A stretch of DNA of 64,000 nucleotides from Streptococcus suis (GTDB taxonomy: Bacteria > Bacillota > Bacilli > Lactobacillales > Streptococcaceae), in assembly GCF_016775005.1 (NCBI RefSeq), contig NZ_JAEUXI010000003.1, positions 124,001 to 188,000 of the forward strand, in the 5' to 3' direction. Position numbers and translations under genes: made by a program. The notes under the pieces were generated by a model. That model ran no database searches. It saw only the letters and a list, made by a program, of their open reading frames with translations, and had not been told where the DNA came from. Each line of letters starts with the position of its first letter. Position 1 is the stretch's first letter. Of the stretch, positions 27,344 through 35,560 are shown one piece after another.

Positions 27344-27709
27344 ATGACAAAAATTTTTGAAGCAACTATTGTAAGTGTTGGGGAACAGGCTCCAAGTATG
27401 ATTACGGAAGCAAATATGCTGATTCTATTTGGCATGGAGGCTCCTGCAGATTTGGCAGACTACTGCTACAAGATAAGTAATAAGGATTTGTCAGGTTCTA
27501 TCCGAGTTGGAGGTCAACTGGTTATTGATGGAAGAGCTTATCCAATCACAGCAGTTGGATCTGTAGTGGAACAAAATCTTTCTGCCTTGGGTCATATCAC
27601 GATTGCTTTAGATGGGTCCTCAGAAGGCTCTCTGCCAGGGACGCTTCATGTAGCAGTGGATAAGATGCCAGAATTACAGGAAAATAGTATCGTTCAGTTA
27701 TTTGCATAA
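27344..27709 (+). CDS. srlB: PTS glucitol/sorbitol transporter subunit IIA
   Basis: A 121-residue cytoplasmic EIIA of the glucitol type. The phosphorylated histidine is H84 in LSALGHITIALDG. It is the last gene of the operon. Confidence 0.94.
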   Translation: MTKIFEATIVSVGEQAPSMITEANMLILFGMEAPADLADYCYKISNKDLSGSIRVGGQLVIDGRAYPITAVGSVVEQNLSALGHITIALDGSSEGSLPGTLHVAVDKMPELQENSIVQLFA

Positions 27710-27726
27710 CTATGGCCACCATTTCT

Positions 27727-27780
27727 CTTGTTTACCAGTCAACAAATCATTGATTGTAGCTAGTAAACAAGGGATTTTTG
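27727..27780 (+). terminator. Likely terminator of the sorbitol operon
   Basis: CTTGTTTAC (27727-27735) pairs with GTAAACAAG (27763-27771) around an internal partly paired segment; GGGATTTTTG follows. Confidence 0.6.
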
Positions 27781-27805
27781 TCTATCCAATTTCTTATGGT
27801 ACAAT
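27778..27805 (+). promoter_or_regulatory. Promoter of the metallophosphatase gene
   Basis: TTGTCT (27778-27783), 16-bp spacer, TACAAT (27800-27805). Confidence 0.5.
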
Positions 27806-27829
27806 AGTGCAGTAGAAATAGGAGATCGG

Positions 27830-28564
27830 ATGAAAATAGAATTTTTTGTAGTAGGTGATATTCACGGTAAATTTGAATTGCTGCTCGATATTTTAAAAAA
27901 ATGGGATGAAGAGAGACAACAGCTTATTTTTCTTGGTGATGTGATTGACCGTGGTGAAAATTCAAAGGGCTGTCTAGAGCTGGTCTGGCAGCTGGTGCGT
28001 GAAAAGGGAGCGATTTGTTTAACAGGTAATCATGAACGGATGTTGTTGGCCTGGTTGCGGAATCCTTTGGAACGCTATGACCACTATCGGAGAAATGGTG
28101 GCGATACAACCATCAATTCTCTACTGGGCCGTCCCTTGGATGCCCCTGTGGATGGTCTGGTGGATGCAAATGCGGTGATGGAGCAATATGCGGATATGAT
28201 TGACTTTCTCAAGTCTTGCCCCTATCATCTGGAGACCGAGCGCTATATTTTTGTCCATGCGGGCATTGATCTGACCTTGACAGACTGGCGAGAGACTAGT
28301 GAGCATGACAAGGTTTGGTTGCGAACTGCCTTTCATGAAGCGGAAAATACCACAGGTAAAACCATTGTCTTTGGACATACCCCTGTTTACAATCTTTATC
28401 AGACCAAACTCCGTATCAGTCAGATTTGGACCAGTCCAGATGGAAAAATGGGAATCGACGGTGGAGCTGTTTACGGAGGGGTTCTACACGGCATTCATCT
28501 AGATACTGACGGGCTTGTGGCAGACTATAGTGTTGCTTGTGTGAAGGGGCAGAAATTTATCTAA
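27830..28564 (+). CDS. Serine/threonine phosphatase-like metallophosphoesterase
   Basis: A 244-residue calcineurin-type phosphoesterase of the bacterial PrpA/PrpE and Ap4A-hydrolase group. All core metal motifs are visible: GDIHGK, GDVIDRG, GNHE, and VHAGID plus a late FGHTP. It could dephosphorylate proteins or hydrolyse dinucleoside tetraphosphates; sequence alone does not decide. It is a single gene with its own promoter. Confidence 0.85.
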   Translation: MKIEFFVVGDIHGKFELLLDILKKWDEERQQLIFLGDVIDRGENSKGCLELVWQLVREKGAICLTGNHERMLLAWLRNPLERYDHYRRNGGDTTINSLLGRPLDAPVDGLVDANAVMEQYADMIDFLKSCPYHLETERYIFVHAGIDLTLTDWRETSEHDKVWLRTAFHEAENTTGKTIVFGHTPVYNLYQTKLRISQIWTSPDGKMGIDGGAVYGGVLHGIHLDTDGLVADYSVACVKGQKFI

Positions 28565-28581
28565 AAATTAGATGAATAGCT

Positions 28582-28610
28582 TTGACTTTTGATCCTTTTT
28601 ATACTAATAT
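28582..28610 (+). promoter_or_regulatory. Promoter of the lipoprotein gene
   Basis: TTGACT (28582-28587), 17-bp spacer, TAATAT (28605-28610). Confidence 0.5.
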
Positions 28611-28634
28611 ATAAGTAAATAGGAGGAATAAATT

Positions 28635-29156
28635 ATGAAAAAGAAACTCTTTTCGCTCTGTGCTACTGGCTTGGTGCTGCTTGGATTGACTGCTTGCTCT
28701 ACGACAAGCAAAGAGTCAACAAGTGCATCTTCATCAGAAGCATCTAGCTCATCTACCGTTGCATCCTCGACAACTGAATCTTCCAAAACAGTGCTCAAAG
28801 AGTCAACGGTGACCTACCTTACTGATGAGGAAATTCAAAACATTGCGACCATTGGTGATTTTAAAGCTGCCTTTAAATCCTTGATGGATTCTTATATTGC
28901 GGATTTCGAAGAGTTGATTGCCCAACTCCCAGAAGAGCAACAAGGCACCTTATTGGAGACGAGAGATCAATTGGTTGTATCACTAGAAGAGCAGTATGCC
29001 CTTTTGGACCAACAGTTTGCAGTGATCGGTGGAGACGAAACAGAGATTCCAGCTGATGTCAAAGATATGCTGTTGACAACGGTGACGACTGTCCGTGACC
29101 AATTAAAATCCGCAATGGATTCTGCTCGTTCACAAGTGGAAGAATTACTTCAATAA
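28635..29156 (+). CDS. Putative lipoprotein of unknown function
   Basis: A 173-residue exported protein. A lipobox LTAC follows a short hydrophobic core, putting the lipidated cysteine at about residue 21. A Ser/Thr-rich linker (to about 55) precedes an alpha-helical acidic domain with likely coiled-coil character (EELIAQLPEEQQGTLLET, about 94-111). Strong AGGAGGAA RBS. No family was recognised. Confidence 0.75.
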   Translation: MKKKLFSLCATGLVLLGLTACSTTSKESTSASSSEASSSSTVASSTTESSKTVLKESTVTYLTDEEIQNIATIGDFKAAFKSLMDSYIADFEELIAQLPEEQQGTLLETRDQLVVSLEEQYALLDQQFAVIGGDETEIPADVKDMLLTTVTTVRDQLKSAMDSARSQVEELLQ

Positions 29157-29171
29157 TTGATGGTTACATAA

Positions 29172-29203
29172 AAAAGAGAGTTTTTTCATAGACTCTCTTT
29201 CTT
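29172..29203 (+). terminator. Terminator of the lipoprotein gene
   Basis: AAAGAGAG / CTCTCTTT stem with A run before and T-rich tract after; it could act in both directions. Confidence 0.7.
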
Positions 29204-29234
29204 TATACCAAATTTTCTGAAAATTTGGTATAAT
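29204..29234 (+). promoter_or_regulatory. dapH promoter inside a perfect CodY box
   Basis: A 13-bp perfect inverted repeat (arms 29204-29216 and 29220-29232, spacer CTG) contains AATTTTCTGAAAATT at 29211-29225. This equals the published CodY consensus AATTTTCWGAAAATT at every base. The -10 box TATAAT (29229-29234) overlaps the right arm. CodY bound here should block RNA polymerase when branched-chain amino acids are plentiful. Confidence 0.85.
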
Positions 29235-29266
29235 GGTAAAAATACTTTTATAGATTGGAAAATATT

Positions 29267-29965
29267 ATGACTGCACAAAAAATGACTGCACAAGAAATCA
29301 TTGCCTTTATCGGTAATGCTGTGAAGAAGACAACTGTTAAAGTAACTTTTGAAGGTGAATTGGCTGGTCCTGTTCCTGCTGAAGTGACAAAGCTTGGCAA
29401 TGTCCTCTTCGGTGACTGGAAGGATGTCGAGCCACTCTTGGCAAACTTGACTGAAAATGTAGACTATGTGGTTGAGCAAGACGGCCGCAATTCGGCTGTA
29501 CCTTTGCTGGACAAGCGTAATATCAATGCCCGTATCGAGCCAGGTGCCATTATCCGTGACCAAGTGACAATCGGTGATAATGCCGTTATCATGATGGGTG
29601 CGGTGATCAATATCGGTGCGGAAATCGGCCCAGGTACCATGATTGACATGGGTGCTATCCTAGGTGGTCGTGCGACGGTTGGTAAAAACAGTCATATCGG
29701 TGCAGGTGCGGTTCTTGCAGGTGTTATCGAGCCAGCTTCGGCTGAGCCAGTGCGTGTTGGTGACAATGTTTTGGTCGGTGCCAATGCCGTTGTTATCGAG
29801 GGCGTACAAATCGGTAGTGGCTCTGTTGTCGCAGCGGGTGCAATTGTGACCCAAGACGTCCCTGAAAATGTTGTGGTGGCAGGTGTGCCAGCCCGCATCA
29901 TCAAGGAAATCGACGCTCAAACCCAACAAAAAACAGCCTTGGAAGAGGCTTTGCGGACACTCTAA
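29267..29965 (+). CDS. dapH: Tetrahydrodipicolinate N-acetyltransferase
   Basis: A 232-residue left-handed beta-helix acyltransferase of the diaminopimelate/lysine pathway, using acetyl-CoA. Hexapeptide repeats ([19 protein letters not shown] and onward) fill the second half. ATG 29267 gives the usual family length; an in-frame TTG 12 nt earlier has no support. It is followed after 9 nt by dapL, its pathway partner. In streptococci the product lysine also enters the peptidoglycan cross-bridge. Confidence 0.96.
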   Translation: MTAQKMTAQEIIAFIGNAVKKTTVKVTFEGELAGPVPAEVTKLGNVLFGDWKDVEPLLANLTENVDYVVEQDGRNSAVPLLDKRNINARIEPGAIIRDQVTIGDNAVIMMGAVINIGAEIGPGTMIDMGAILGGRATVGKNSHIGAGAVLAGVIEPASAEPVRVGDNVLVGANAVVIEGVQIGSGSVVAAGAIVTQDVPENVVVAGVPARIIKEIDAQTQQKTALEEALRTL

Positions 29966-29974
29966 GAGGTAGCT

Positions 29975-31102
29975 ATGCTAGATTTAATCGCGATACGCCG
30001 AGCCCTCCACCAGATTCCAGAGCTGGGCATGGAGGAGTTCAAGACCCACGCCTTTCTTATGGATACCATTGAGAACTTGCTGGAAGATTGCTCTTTTGCC
30101 CAGTTTCGTACATGGAAGACAGGTATCCTGGTCTATCTGACAGGTTCTGCTCCTGAAAAGACCATCGGCTGGCGGGCAGATATTGACGGCCTGCCGATCG
30201 TGGAGGAAACGGGCCTGGACTTCAAGTCCCTCCACCCAGACCGGATGCACGCTTGCGGACATGATTTCCACATGACCATTGCCTTGGGGCTTTTGGAGAA
30301 AATGGCAGAGCAGCAACCGAAAAATAATCTTCTCTTCTTGTTTCAGCCTGCGGAGGAAAATCTAGCAGGTGGCATGCTTATGTATGAAGCGGGTGTTTTT
30401 GGGGATTGGTTGCCAGATGAATTTTATGGGCTCCATGTCCGACCAGACCTGAAAGTCGGTCAAATGGCCACCAACCGTGAGACCCTCTTTGCTGGGACCT
30501 GTGAAGTCAAGATACGGTTTACAGGAAAGGGGGGCCACGCAGCATTTCCCCATACCGCCAATGACGCTTTGGTTGCAGCCAGCTACTTTGTGACCCAGGT
30601 TCAGTCAGTGGTCAGTCGAAATGTCGACCCAATCGAGGGAGCTGTGGTGACCTTCGGCTCCATGCACGCGGGCACGACAAACAATGTCATTGCTGAAACA
30701 GCCTTTTTGCACGGGACCATTCGGGCCTTGACCCAGAGCATGAGCCTCTTGGTGCAAAAGCGAGTGCGGGAAGTAGCAGAGGGAATTGCCTTGTCCTTTG
30801 GAGTGGACTTGGAGATCGAGCTCAATCCAAGCGGCTATCTGCCTGTGGAGAACAATCCCCAGCTGGCTGACGAGCTCATGACCTACTTTGACGGCGTTGA
30901 TGGTGTGGAGATGATTGATTGTCCACCTGCCATGACGGGAGAGGACTTCGGCTACCTGCTTAACAAGGTTCCGGGTGTTATGTTCTGGTTGGGTGTGGAT
31001 ACGCCTTATCCCCTTCACAATCCACGTCTCAGTCCCAAAGAGGAAGTGCTTCCCTTTGCTGTGGATAAGTTGAGTGATTTTTTGAAAATGAAAGCAAACT
31101 AG
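29975..31102 (+). CDS. dapL: N-acetyldiaminopimelate deacetylase
   Basis: A 375-residue M20-family metallohydrolase that removes the acetyl group from N-acetyl-LL-diaminopimelate. Metal-binding HACGHDFH, the catalytic EEN loop ([11 protein letters not shown]), the dimerisation insert with [10 protein letters not shown] and the final [10 protein letters not shown] are present. It forms an operon with dapH. Confidence 0.94.
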   Translation: MLDLIAIRRALHQIPELGMEEFKTHAFLMDTIENLLEDCSFAQFRTWKTGILVYLTGSAPEKTIGWRADIDGLPIVEETGLDFKSLHPDRMHACGHDFHMTIALGLLEKMAEQQPKNNLLFLFQPAEENLAGGMLMYEAGVFGDWLPDEFYGLHVRPDLKVGQMATNRETLFAGTCEVKIRFTGKGGHAAFPHTANDALVAASYFVTQVQSVVSRNVDPIEGAVVTFGSMHAGTTNNVIAETAFLHGTIRALTQSMSLLVQKRVREVAEGIALSFGVDLEIELNPSGYLPVENNPQLADELMTYFDGVDGVEMIDCPPAMTGEDFGYLLNKVPGVMFWLGVDTPYPLHNPRLSPKEEVLPFAVDKLSDFLKMKAN

Positions 31103-31124
31103 ACTGGGGTTTCCAGTCTTTTTC
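31101..31124 (+). terminator. Terminator of dapH-dapL
   Basis: AGACTGG / CCAGTCT stem with a five-T tail, overlapping the dapL stop codon. Confidence 0.8.
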
Positions 31125-31143
31125 TGAAAAGAAAGGAGTTCCT

Positions 31144-31686
31144 GTGGATAAAAAAGAAATTCGGCAAGAGGTCTTGCGGAGATTGAAAGCCCTGACTAGT
31201 AGCCAGCGAGCAAGATGGAGTCAGCAACTAACAGAAAGGCTCCTTTCATCTGACACCTATAAGTGCTCAAAGTCGCTTGGGACCTACCTTTCCATGCCCC
31301 ATGAGTTTGACACTTCTTACCTGATTGAGCAGGTTCAAAAGGACGGCAAGCAGATTTTCATCCCTAAGACCTATTCACAAGGGCGTATGGATTTTGTAGA
31401 ATATAATCCTGATGATTTGGTGAAATCTAGGTTTGGAGTTTGGGAACCTGGGACTTATTCACAACCTGTGGATAAGTCTGTGGTTAAGTTGATCCATGTT
31501 CCTGGTTTAGCTTGGAATCAAGCGGGTTTTCGAGTGGGTTATGGAGGCGGTTTTTATGATCGCTACCTAGCAGATTATCAGGGGGAGACGGTATCGACCT
31601 TGGCAGACTTTCAAGTCTATGATTTTGAACCAGATGTATTTGATATTCCAGTAAAGGAGTTGTTGATTTTTGAAGAACTTTTTTGA
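31144..31686 (+). CDS. 5-formyltetrahydrofolate cyclo-ligase
   Basis: A 180-residue ATP-dependent enzyme converting 5-formyl-THF to 5,10-methenyl-THF. The hallmark GGGFYDRYL (nucleotide/phosphate site) and the PKTYSQGRMDF region are present. Translation starts at GTG 31144, 4 nt after AAAGGAGT. Its 3' end overlaps the rhomboid gene by 17 nt, a pairing often seen in Gram-positives. Confidence 0.93.
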   Translation: MDKKEIRQEVLRRLKALTSSQRARWSQQLTERLLSSDTYKCSKSLGTYLSMPHEFDTSYLIEQVQKDGKQIFIPKTYSQGRMDFVEYNPDDLVKSRFGVWEPGTYSQPVDKSVVKLIHVPGLAWNQAGFRVGYGGGFYDRYLADYQGETVSTLADFQVYDFEPDVFDIPVKELLIFEELF

Positions 31687-32347
31687 TAAGCGCTATCCTG
31701 TGACCAATGCCTTGTTGGCAGTCACGGCTCTTGTTTTTCTTTTGATACAAGTGTTTCGATTTGGGCAGACCACTACAGCCTATACGATTTTTGAATTCGG
31801 TGGAATGTACGGTCAGGTGGTGCGTTATGACCCGACTCAGTTGTGGCGCTTGATTTCTCCTATCTTTGTCCACATTGGTTGGGAGCATTTCTTGTTTAAC
31901 AGCTTCACTCTCTATGCCTTGGGATATCAGTTAGAGCCTTTATTTGGCAGTCGGAGGTTTTTCTTGCTCTACCTTCTTTCGGGAATCATGGGAAATGTCT
32001 TTGTTTACTTCTTTACTCCTGGAGTTGTTGGTGCAGGCGCCTCCACTTCCTTATTTGGATTGTTTGCTGCTATGGCCTTCTTACGTTATTACAGTAGAAG
32101 TGCCTATCTTCAGCTCCTGGGGCAGCGTTATACAGCTTTGCTCATGATCAACCTAGCCTTGGGGCTCTTTAATCCAGCTATTAGTATGGCAGGTCATATT
32201 GGTGGGGCTATCGGTGGCTGTTTGGCAGTGGTTTGTCTGCCGCCAAGACTGGAAAAACAAACCTTTACTGCCCAGCAGACAGGATGGGCCCTTGTGGGCT
32301 ATCTACTTTTGTTTTTTGGTCTCTTATTTGTAGGATTTTTGTTTTAA
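31670..32347 (+). CDS. Rhomboid-family intramembrane serine protease
   Basis: A 225-residue membrane protease with six or seven transmembrane spans. Catalytic Ser is S125 in GASTSLFG and catalytic His is H176 in AGHIGG. The WRLISPIFVHIGWEH segment is typical of the family. The start is TTG 31670, since AAAGGAG lies at 31653-31659 and MKNFFDKRYPVTN-type starts are usual. Substrates are unknown. Confidence 0.92.
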   Translation: MKNFFDKRYPVTNALLAVTALVFLLIQVFRFGQTTTAYTIFEFGGMYGQVVRYDPTQLWRLISPIFVHIGWEHFLFNSFTLYALGYQLEPLFGSRRFFLLYLLSGIMGNVFVYFFTPGVVGAGASTSLFGLFAAMAFLRYYSRSAYLQLLGQRYTALLMINLALGLFNPAISMAGHIGGAIGGCLAVVCLPPRLEKQTFTAQQTGWALVGYLLLFFGLLFVGFLF

Positions 32348-32400
32348 AAGGATCGTTTCAGTCGGTCTTTTTTTGTGGATTGCCCAGAGCATACAAATAA

Positions 32401-32487
32401 TTGCTTTTTTACAGAAAAGGCTGTATAGTGAATGGAGAAGCTAGAACAGCCTTGTGGATAAGTACTTCGAGGAGTCAAGGCTCTAGC
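32401..32487 (+). promoter_or_regulatory. Promoter and structured leader of the gene at 32512
   Basis: TTGCTT (32401-32406), 17-bp spacer, TATAGT (32424-32429). The transcript leader then folds: GCTAG-aaca-GCCTTG (32440-32454) pairs with CAAGGC-t-CTAGC (32476-32487) around a 21-nt loop. No T run follows, so it is not a terminator. It may protect the mRNA or control translation. Confidence 0.55.
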
Positions 32488-32511
32488 CAATAGGACATGG
32501 GAGGGTCTGAC

Positions 32512-32967
32512 TTGGGATATTTTTTGTTGGCACTTGTATCTTTTCTTGCTTATCTGGGAAGCGAGGGACACTGGTATGGTTACCGCAGAAAAGTAAGAAG
32601 TGGTGAATTGAGAGACCGTGGAGATTTGTTTTATACACAGGCTAGCCGATTCACTCCTTCAGCTCCAATTAGTTTGTTAGAAATCTATAGGCAGTTGCCA
32701 GAGGAAGAGTGCAGGAGATGGGGCATCAGCTGTCAGTTGAAAGAGCAAGAGCTGATTTTTCAATTGCATCCGCTACTTGGCTACCACCGCATGGATTTTA
32801 AGATAGAAGCGCGCTTGGTCCAGTCGCCTCTGTCGGGTTGCTTGCTGTATTACATTAGCCATTGGCAGGAGCGTCATCCTGAATTGGCTTTGGAGCAGTG
32901 TAATCGTCTGTTGACAATGCTTGAAGAAGCCTTATTGTTGTTGGATTCTCGTTTGGAAATACATTAA
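32512..32967 (+). CDS. Conserved hypothetical membrane-anchored protein
   Basis: A 151-residue protein (156 if ATG 32497 is used). One N-terminal hydrophobic segment (GYFLLALVSFLAYLG) is followed by a soluble alpha/beta part with no motif I recognise. I prefer TTG 32512 because GGGAGGG (32499-32505) lies 6 nt before it; this same element lies inside the ATG 32497 reading, which has only a weak upstream SD. Preceded by a promoter and a stem-loop leader. Confidence 0.65.
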   Translation: MGYFLLALVSFLAYLGSEGHWYGYRRKVRSGELRDRGDLFYTQASRFTPSAPISLLEIYRQLPEEECRRWGISCQLKEQELIFQLHPLLGYHRMDFKIEARLVQSPLSGCLLYYISHWQERHPELALEQCNRLLTMLEEALLLLDSRLEIH

Positions 32968-32969
32968 GA

Positions 32970-33016
32970 AAGGACAGGTTATTTCCCTGCTTAGCTCAGG
33001 GGAATAGCCTGTCCTT
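32970..33016. terminator. Bidirectional terminator between convergent genes
   Basis: AAGGACAGG...CCTGTCCTT with inner TTTCCCTG / CAGGGGAA pairing (one bulge). It serves the plus-strand gene at 32512 and galU on the minus strand. Confidence 0.85.
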
Positions 33017-33034
33017 GTTTTCTTATTGGTTTGA

Positions 33035-33934
33035 TTATTCTGCGTCTTGGAGTTGTTGAGCGAGCTCAATGATGTAGTCTTTGACATCATCTTTGACCTG
33101 TGGATGGGTCAATGCGTAGTCAATCGAAGTTTTCATGAAGCCAAATTTATCTCCGACATCATAACGTTTGCCAGTAAATTCACGAGCAAATACGCGCTGT
33201 GTCTTGTTGAGGGTATCAATGGCATCTGTCAACTGGATTTCATTGCCGGCACCTGGTTCTTGATTTTCCAAGATATCAAAGATTTCAGGTGTCAAAAGGT
33301 AGCGACCAATAATGGCAAGGTCAGATGGTGCATCTTCTGGTTTTGGTTTTTCTACAAAGGTTTCAACACTGTAAAGGCCGTTGACTCCTTCACCATGAGG
33401 TGCGATGACACCATATGATGAAACTTCTTCATGTGGAACGGGCATCACTGCGATGGTAGAAGCATGTGTTGCTTCATAGTCTTCAATCAGCTGTCTGGTG
33501 ATTGGCTTAACAGACTCATCGGTGATATCCATGAGGTCATCGCCTAGCATCACGACAAAAGGTTCATTTCCAACAAAGGCTTTGGCTTGCAAGACAGCAT
33601 CTCCCAATCCTTTTGGATAGCTTTGGCGAATGAAGTGAAGGCGAATGGCAGTTGCATCATCCACCAGTTTCAAGAGGTCATTTTTTCCTTTTTCACGTAG
33701 GTTATGTTCCAATTCAAAGTTTGAGTCGAAATGGTCTTCGATGGAACGCTTTGATTTATTGGTTACGACCAAGATATCTTCGATACCAGAACGAAGGGCT
33801 TCTTCAAAGATGAATTGGAGGGTTGGCTTGTCAACGATTGGCAACATCTCTTTGGCAAGGGCTTTAGTTGCTGGAAGGAAACGTGTTCCCAAACCTGCTG
33901 CAGGGATAACGGCTTTTCTAACTTTTTTTGTCAT
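33035..33934 (-). CDS. galU: UTP-glucose-1-phosphate uridylyltransferase
   Basis: A 299-residue nucleotidyltransferase making UDP-glucose for capsule, glycolipid and teichoic acid synthesis. The N-terminal [19 protein letters not shown] (nucleotide loop), VVMLGDDL and FVEKPKPE motifs are all in place. It is the second gene of the gpsA-galU operon, 19 nt after gpsA. Confidence 0.97.
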   Translation of the reverse strand: MTKKVRKAVIPAAGLGTRFLPATKALAKEMLPIVDKPTLQFIFEEALRSGIEDILVVTNKSKRSIEDHFDSNFELEHNLREKGKNDLLKLVDDATAIRLHFIRQSYPKGLGDAVLQAKAFVGNEPFVVMLGDDLMDITDESVKPITRQLIEDYEATHASTIAVMPVPHEEVSSYGVIAPHGEGVNGLYSVETFVEKPKPEDAPSDLAIIGRYLLTPEIFDILENQEPGAGNEIQLTDAIDTLNKTQRVFAREFTGKRYDVGDKFGFMKTSIDYALTHPQVKDDVKDYIIELAQQLQDAE

Positions 33935-33953
33935 GATGGATTCTCCTTATTCT

Positions 33954-34970
33954 TTATGACCATTCGTTTTCCTGGCGGAATTCACCAGACATGATTTCTT
34001 GGATAGCATCTTGGATACTTGCCCCTTGGTAAATCACGCTGTAGATGGCCTGGGTAATAGGCATGTAAACACCCAATTCTTGTGCCAATTCGTAGGCTGC
34101 TTTGGTAGTGGAAATCCCTTCGATAACCATGCCCATATTGGCTTCGATGTCTTCGAGTTTCTCTCCTTTGCCAAGCAAATCGCCGGCTCGCCAGTTACGA
34201 GAGTGTACAGAAGTGCCTGTAACAATCAAGTCGCCGACGCCAGATAGACCGCTGTAAGTCAAGGGATTGGCCCCCATGGCTACACCGAGTCGGGTAATTT
34301 CTGTCAATCCACGAGCAATGATAGCTGCCTTGGCATTGTCGCCAAATCCGAGTCCGTGAAGGGCACCTGCACCAACTGCGATGATGTTTTTCAAAGCACC
34401 CGCTGTTTCCACACCGATGACATCATTGTTGGTGTAGAGGCGGAAGTAGCGGTTGCTAAAGAGATTTTGGACGTAGGTTGCAGTTTCCAAATCTTTCGAT
34501 GCAGCAGAAATCAAGGTTAAATCGCGGACAATGGTTTCTTCTGCATGGCTTGGTCCTGAAACCACAACGATTTCTGATCGGAGTTCAGCAGGAATCTCTT
34601 CTTCCAAGACCTCTGACAAGCGCTTGTGACTATCAGGTTCCAGACCTTTAGAAGCGTGCATCACAACGACCTTGTGCTTGAGAGCTTGGGCCACTTGCTT
34701 GGCAACCAGACGGGTCACCTTGGTCGGTACAACGAAGAGAACGGCATCCACACCGTCTAAGGTTTCTGCCAAATCCTTGTAGCCTTTAATCTTCTCGTCT
34801 AGGACGATATCTTTGAAATACCGTTTATTGGTATGCTGTTCATTGATTTCGTCAATTTGTTCAGGAATGTTTCCCCAAATACGGACCTGATGGCCGTTGT
34901 CATTGAGTACCTGTGCGAGGGCTGTTCCCCAAGAGCCAGGCCCTAGGACAGCGATGGTTTGTTGACTCAT
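33954..34970 (-). CDS. gpsA: Glycerol-3-phosphate dehydrogenase [NAD(P)+]
   Basis: A 338-residue enzyme giving sn-glycerol 3-phosphate for lipids. Dinucleotide-binding GPGSWGTAL at the N-terminus, catalytic Lys in [11 protein letters not shown] and the SGVGDL loop are present. A 37-residue upstream in-frame extension is rejected: ATG at 34970 has an AGGGGA site, yields the normal length, and the -10 box TATAAT (34999-35004, minus strand) lies inside the extension. Confidence 0.96.
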   Translation of the reverse strand: MSQQTIAVLGPGSWGTALAQVLNDNGHQVRIWGNIPEQIDEINEQHTNKRYFKDIVLDEKIKGYKDLAETLDGVDAVLFVVPTKVTRLVAKQVAQALKHKVVVMHASKGLEPDSHKRLSEVLEEEIPAELRSEIVVVSGPSHAEETIVRDLTLISAASKDLETATYVQNLFSNRYFRLYTNNDVIGVETAGALKNIIAVGAGALHGLGFGDNAKAAIIARGLTEITRLGVAMGANPLTYSGLSGVGDLIVTGTSVHSRNWRAGDLLGKGEKLEDIEANMGMVIEGISTTKAAYELAQELGVYMPITQAIYSVIYQGASIQDAIQEIMSGEFRQENEWS

Positions 34971-35043
34971 ATGCTTCCCCTGTAATAATATTTTCTCCAT
35001 TATACCATAGATGTTTTTTTTTGGAAAATGGCAGAGCAGAAAC

Positions 35044-35079
35044 TTGACAATAGTTCTCCAGGGAACTATAATAGTTCTC
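35044..35079 (+). promoter_or_regulatory. satR promoter and operators
   Basis: A near-ideal promoter TTGACA (35044-35049), 17 bp, TATAAT (35067-35072). Within it are ATAGTTC / GAACTAT (35050-35056, 35063-35069) as an inverted repeat, and a direct repeat AATAGTTCTC at 35049-35058 and 35070-35079, 21 bp apart. This suits MarR-type dimers on one DNA face, giving tight autorepression by SatR. Confidence 0.8.
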
Positions 35080-35110
35080 ATGCTAATAAAATGATTGGGA
35101 AGGATCTATC

Positions 35111-35560
35111 ATGGGACATACCATTGCAGATTTTCGGAATCTATTAAATCAGATTGAACAAATCAGTGAAACCATTGCCAAGGAATACGATGTGGAACAC
35201 CTGGCAGGTCCACAGGGCTGGGCCTTGCTTTTCATAGCAGAACGGTCGGATATTGAAACCTTTGTCAAAGACATCGAGACCGAACTTCGCATTTCCAAAT
35301 CCGTGACCAGCAACCTGGTCAAGCGAATGGAGAAAAACGGCTTTATTCAGGTTTTGCCATCTCAGGTTGACAGACGCTACAAGCAGGTGGTCTTGACAGA
35401 GAAAGGTCAGAGCAAGATTTGTCACCTAAAAGCCTTTCATGAGGAAATGCACCGCTCGCTTTTTCAGGGGATTCAGAAGGAAGAATTTCAACTGATTAAG
35501 CAGGTTGCCGATCAATTAAAAGAAAACATTCGAAATTATAAGGAGAATGACCATGTTTAA
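35111..35560 (+). CDS. satR: MarR-family repressor SatR
   Basis: A 149-residue winged-helix regulator. The HTH SKSVTSNLVKRMEKNGFI and the wing VDRRYKQVVLTEKG (D-x-R motif) are clear. It heads an operon with two half-size ABC exporters, the known layout of the S. suis satR-satA-satB locus, where SatR represses a fluoroquinolone efflux pump. Its stop overlaps the satA start by 8 nt. Confidence 0.92.
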   Translation: MGHTIADFRNLLNQIEQISETIAKEYDVEHLAGPQGWALLFIAERSDIETFVKDIETELRISKSVTSNLVKRMEKNGFIQVLPSQVDRRYKQVVLTEKGQSKICHLKAFHEEMHRSLFQGIQKEEFQLIKQVADQLKENIRNYKENDHV

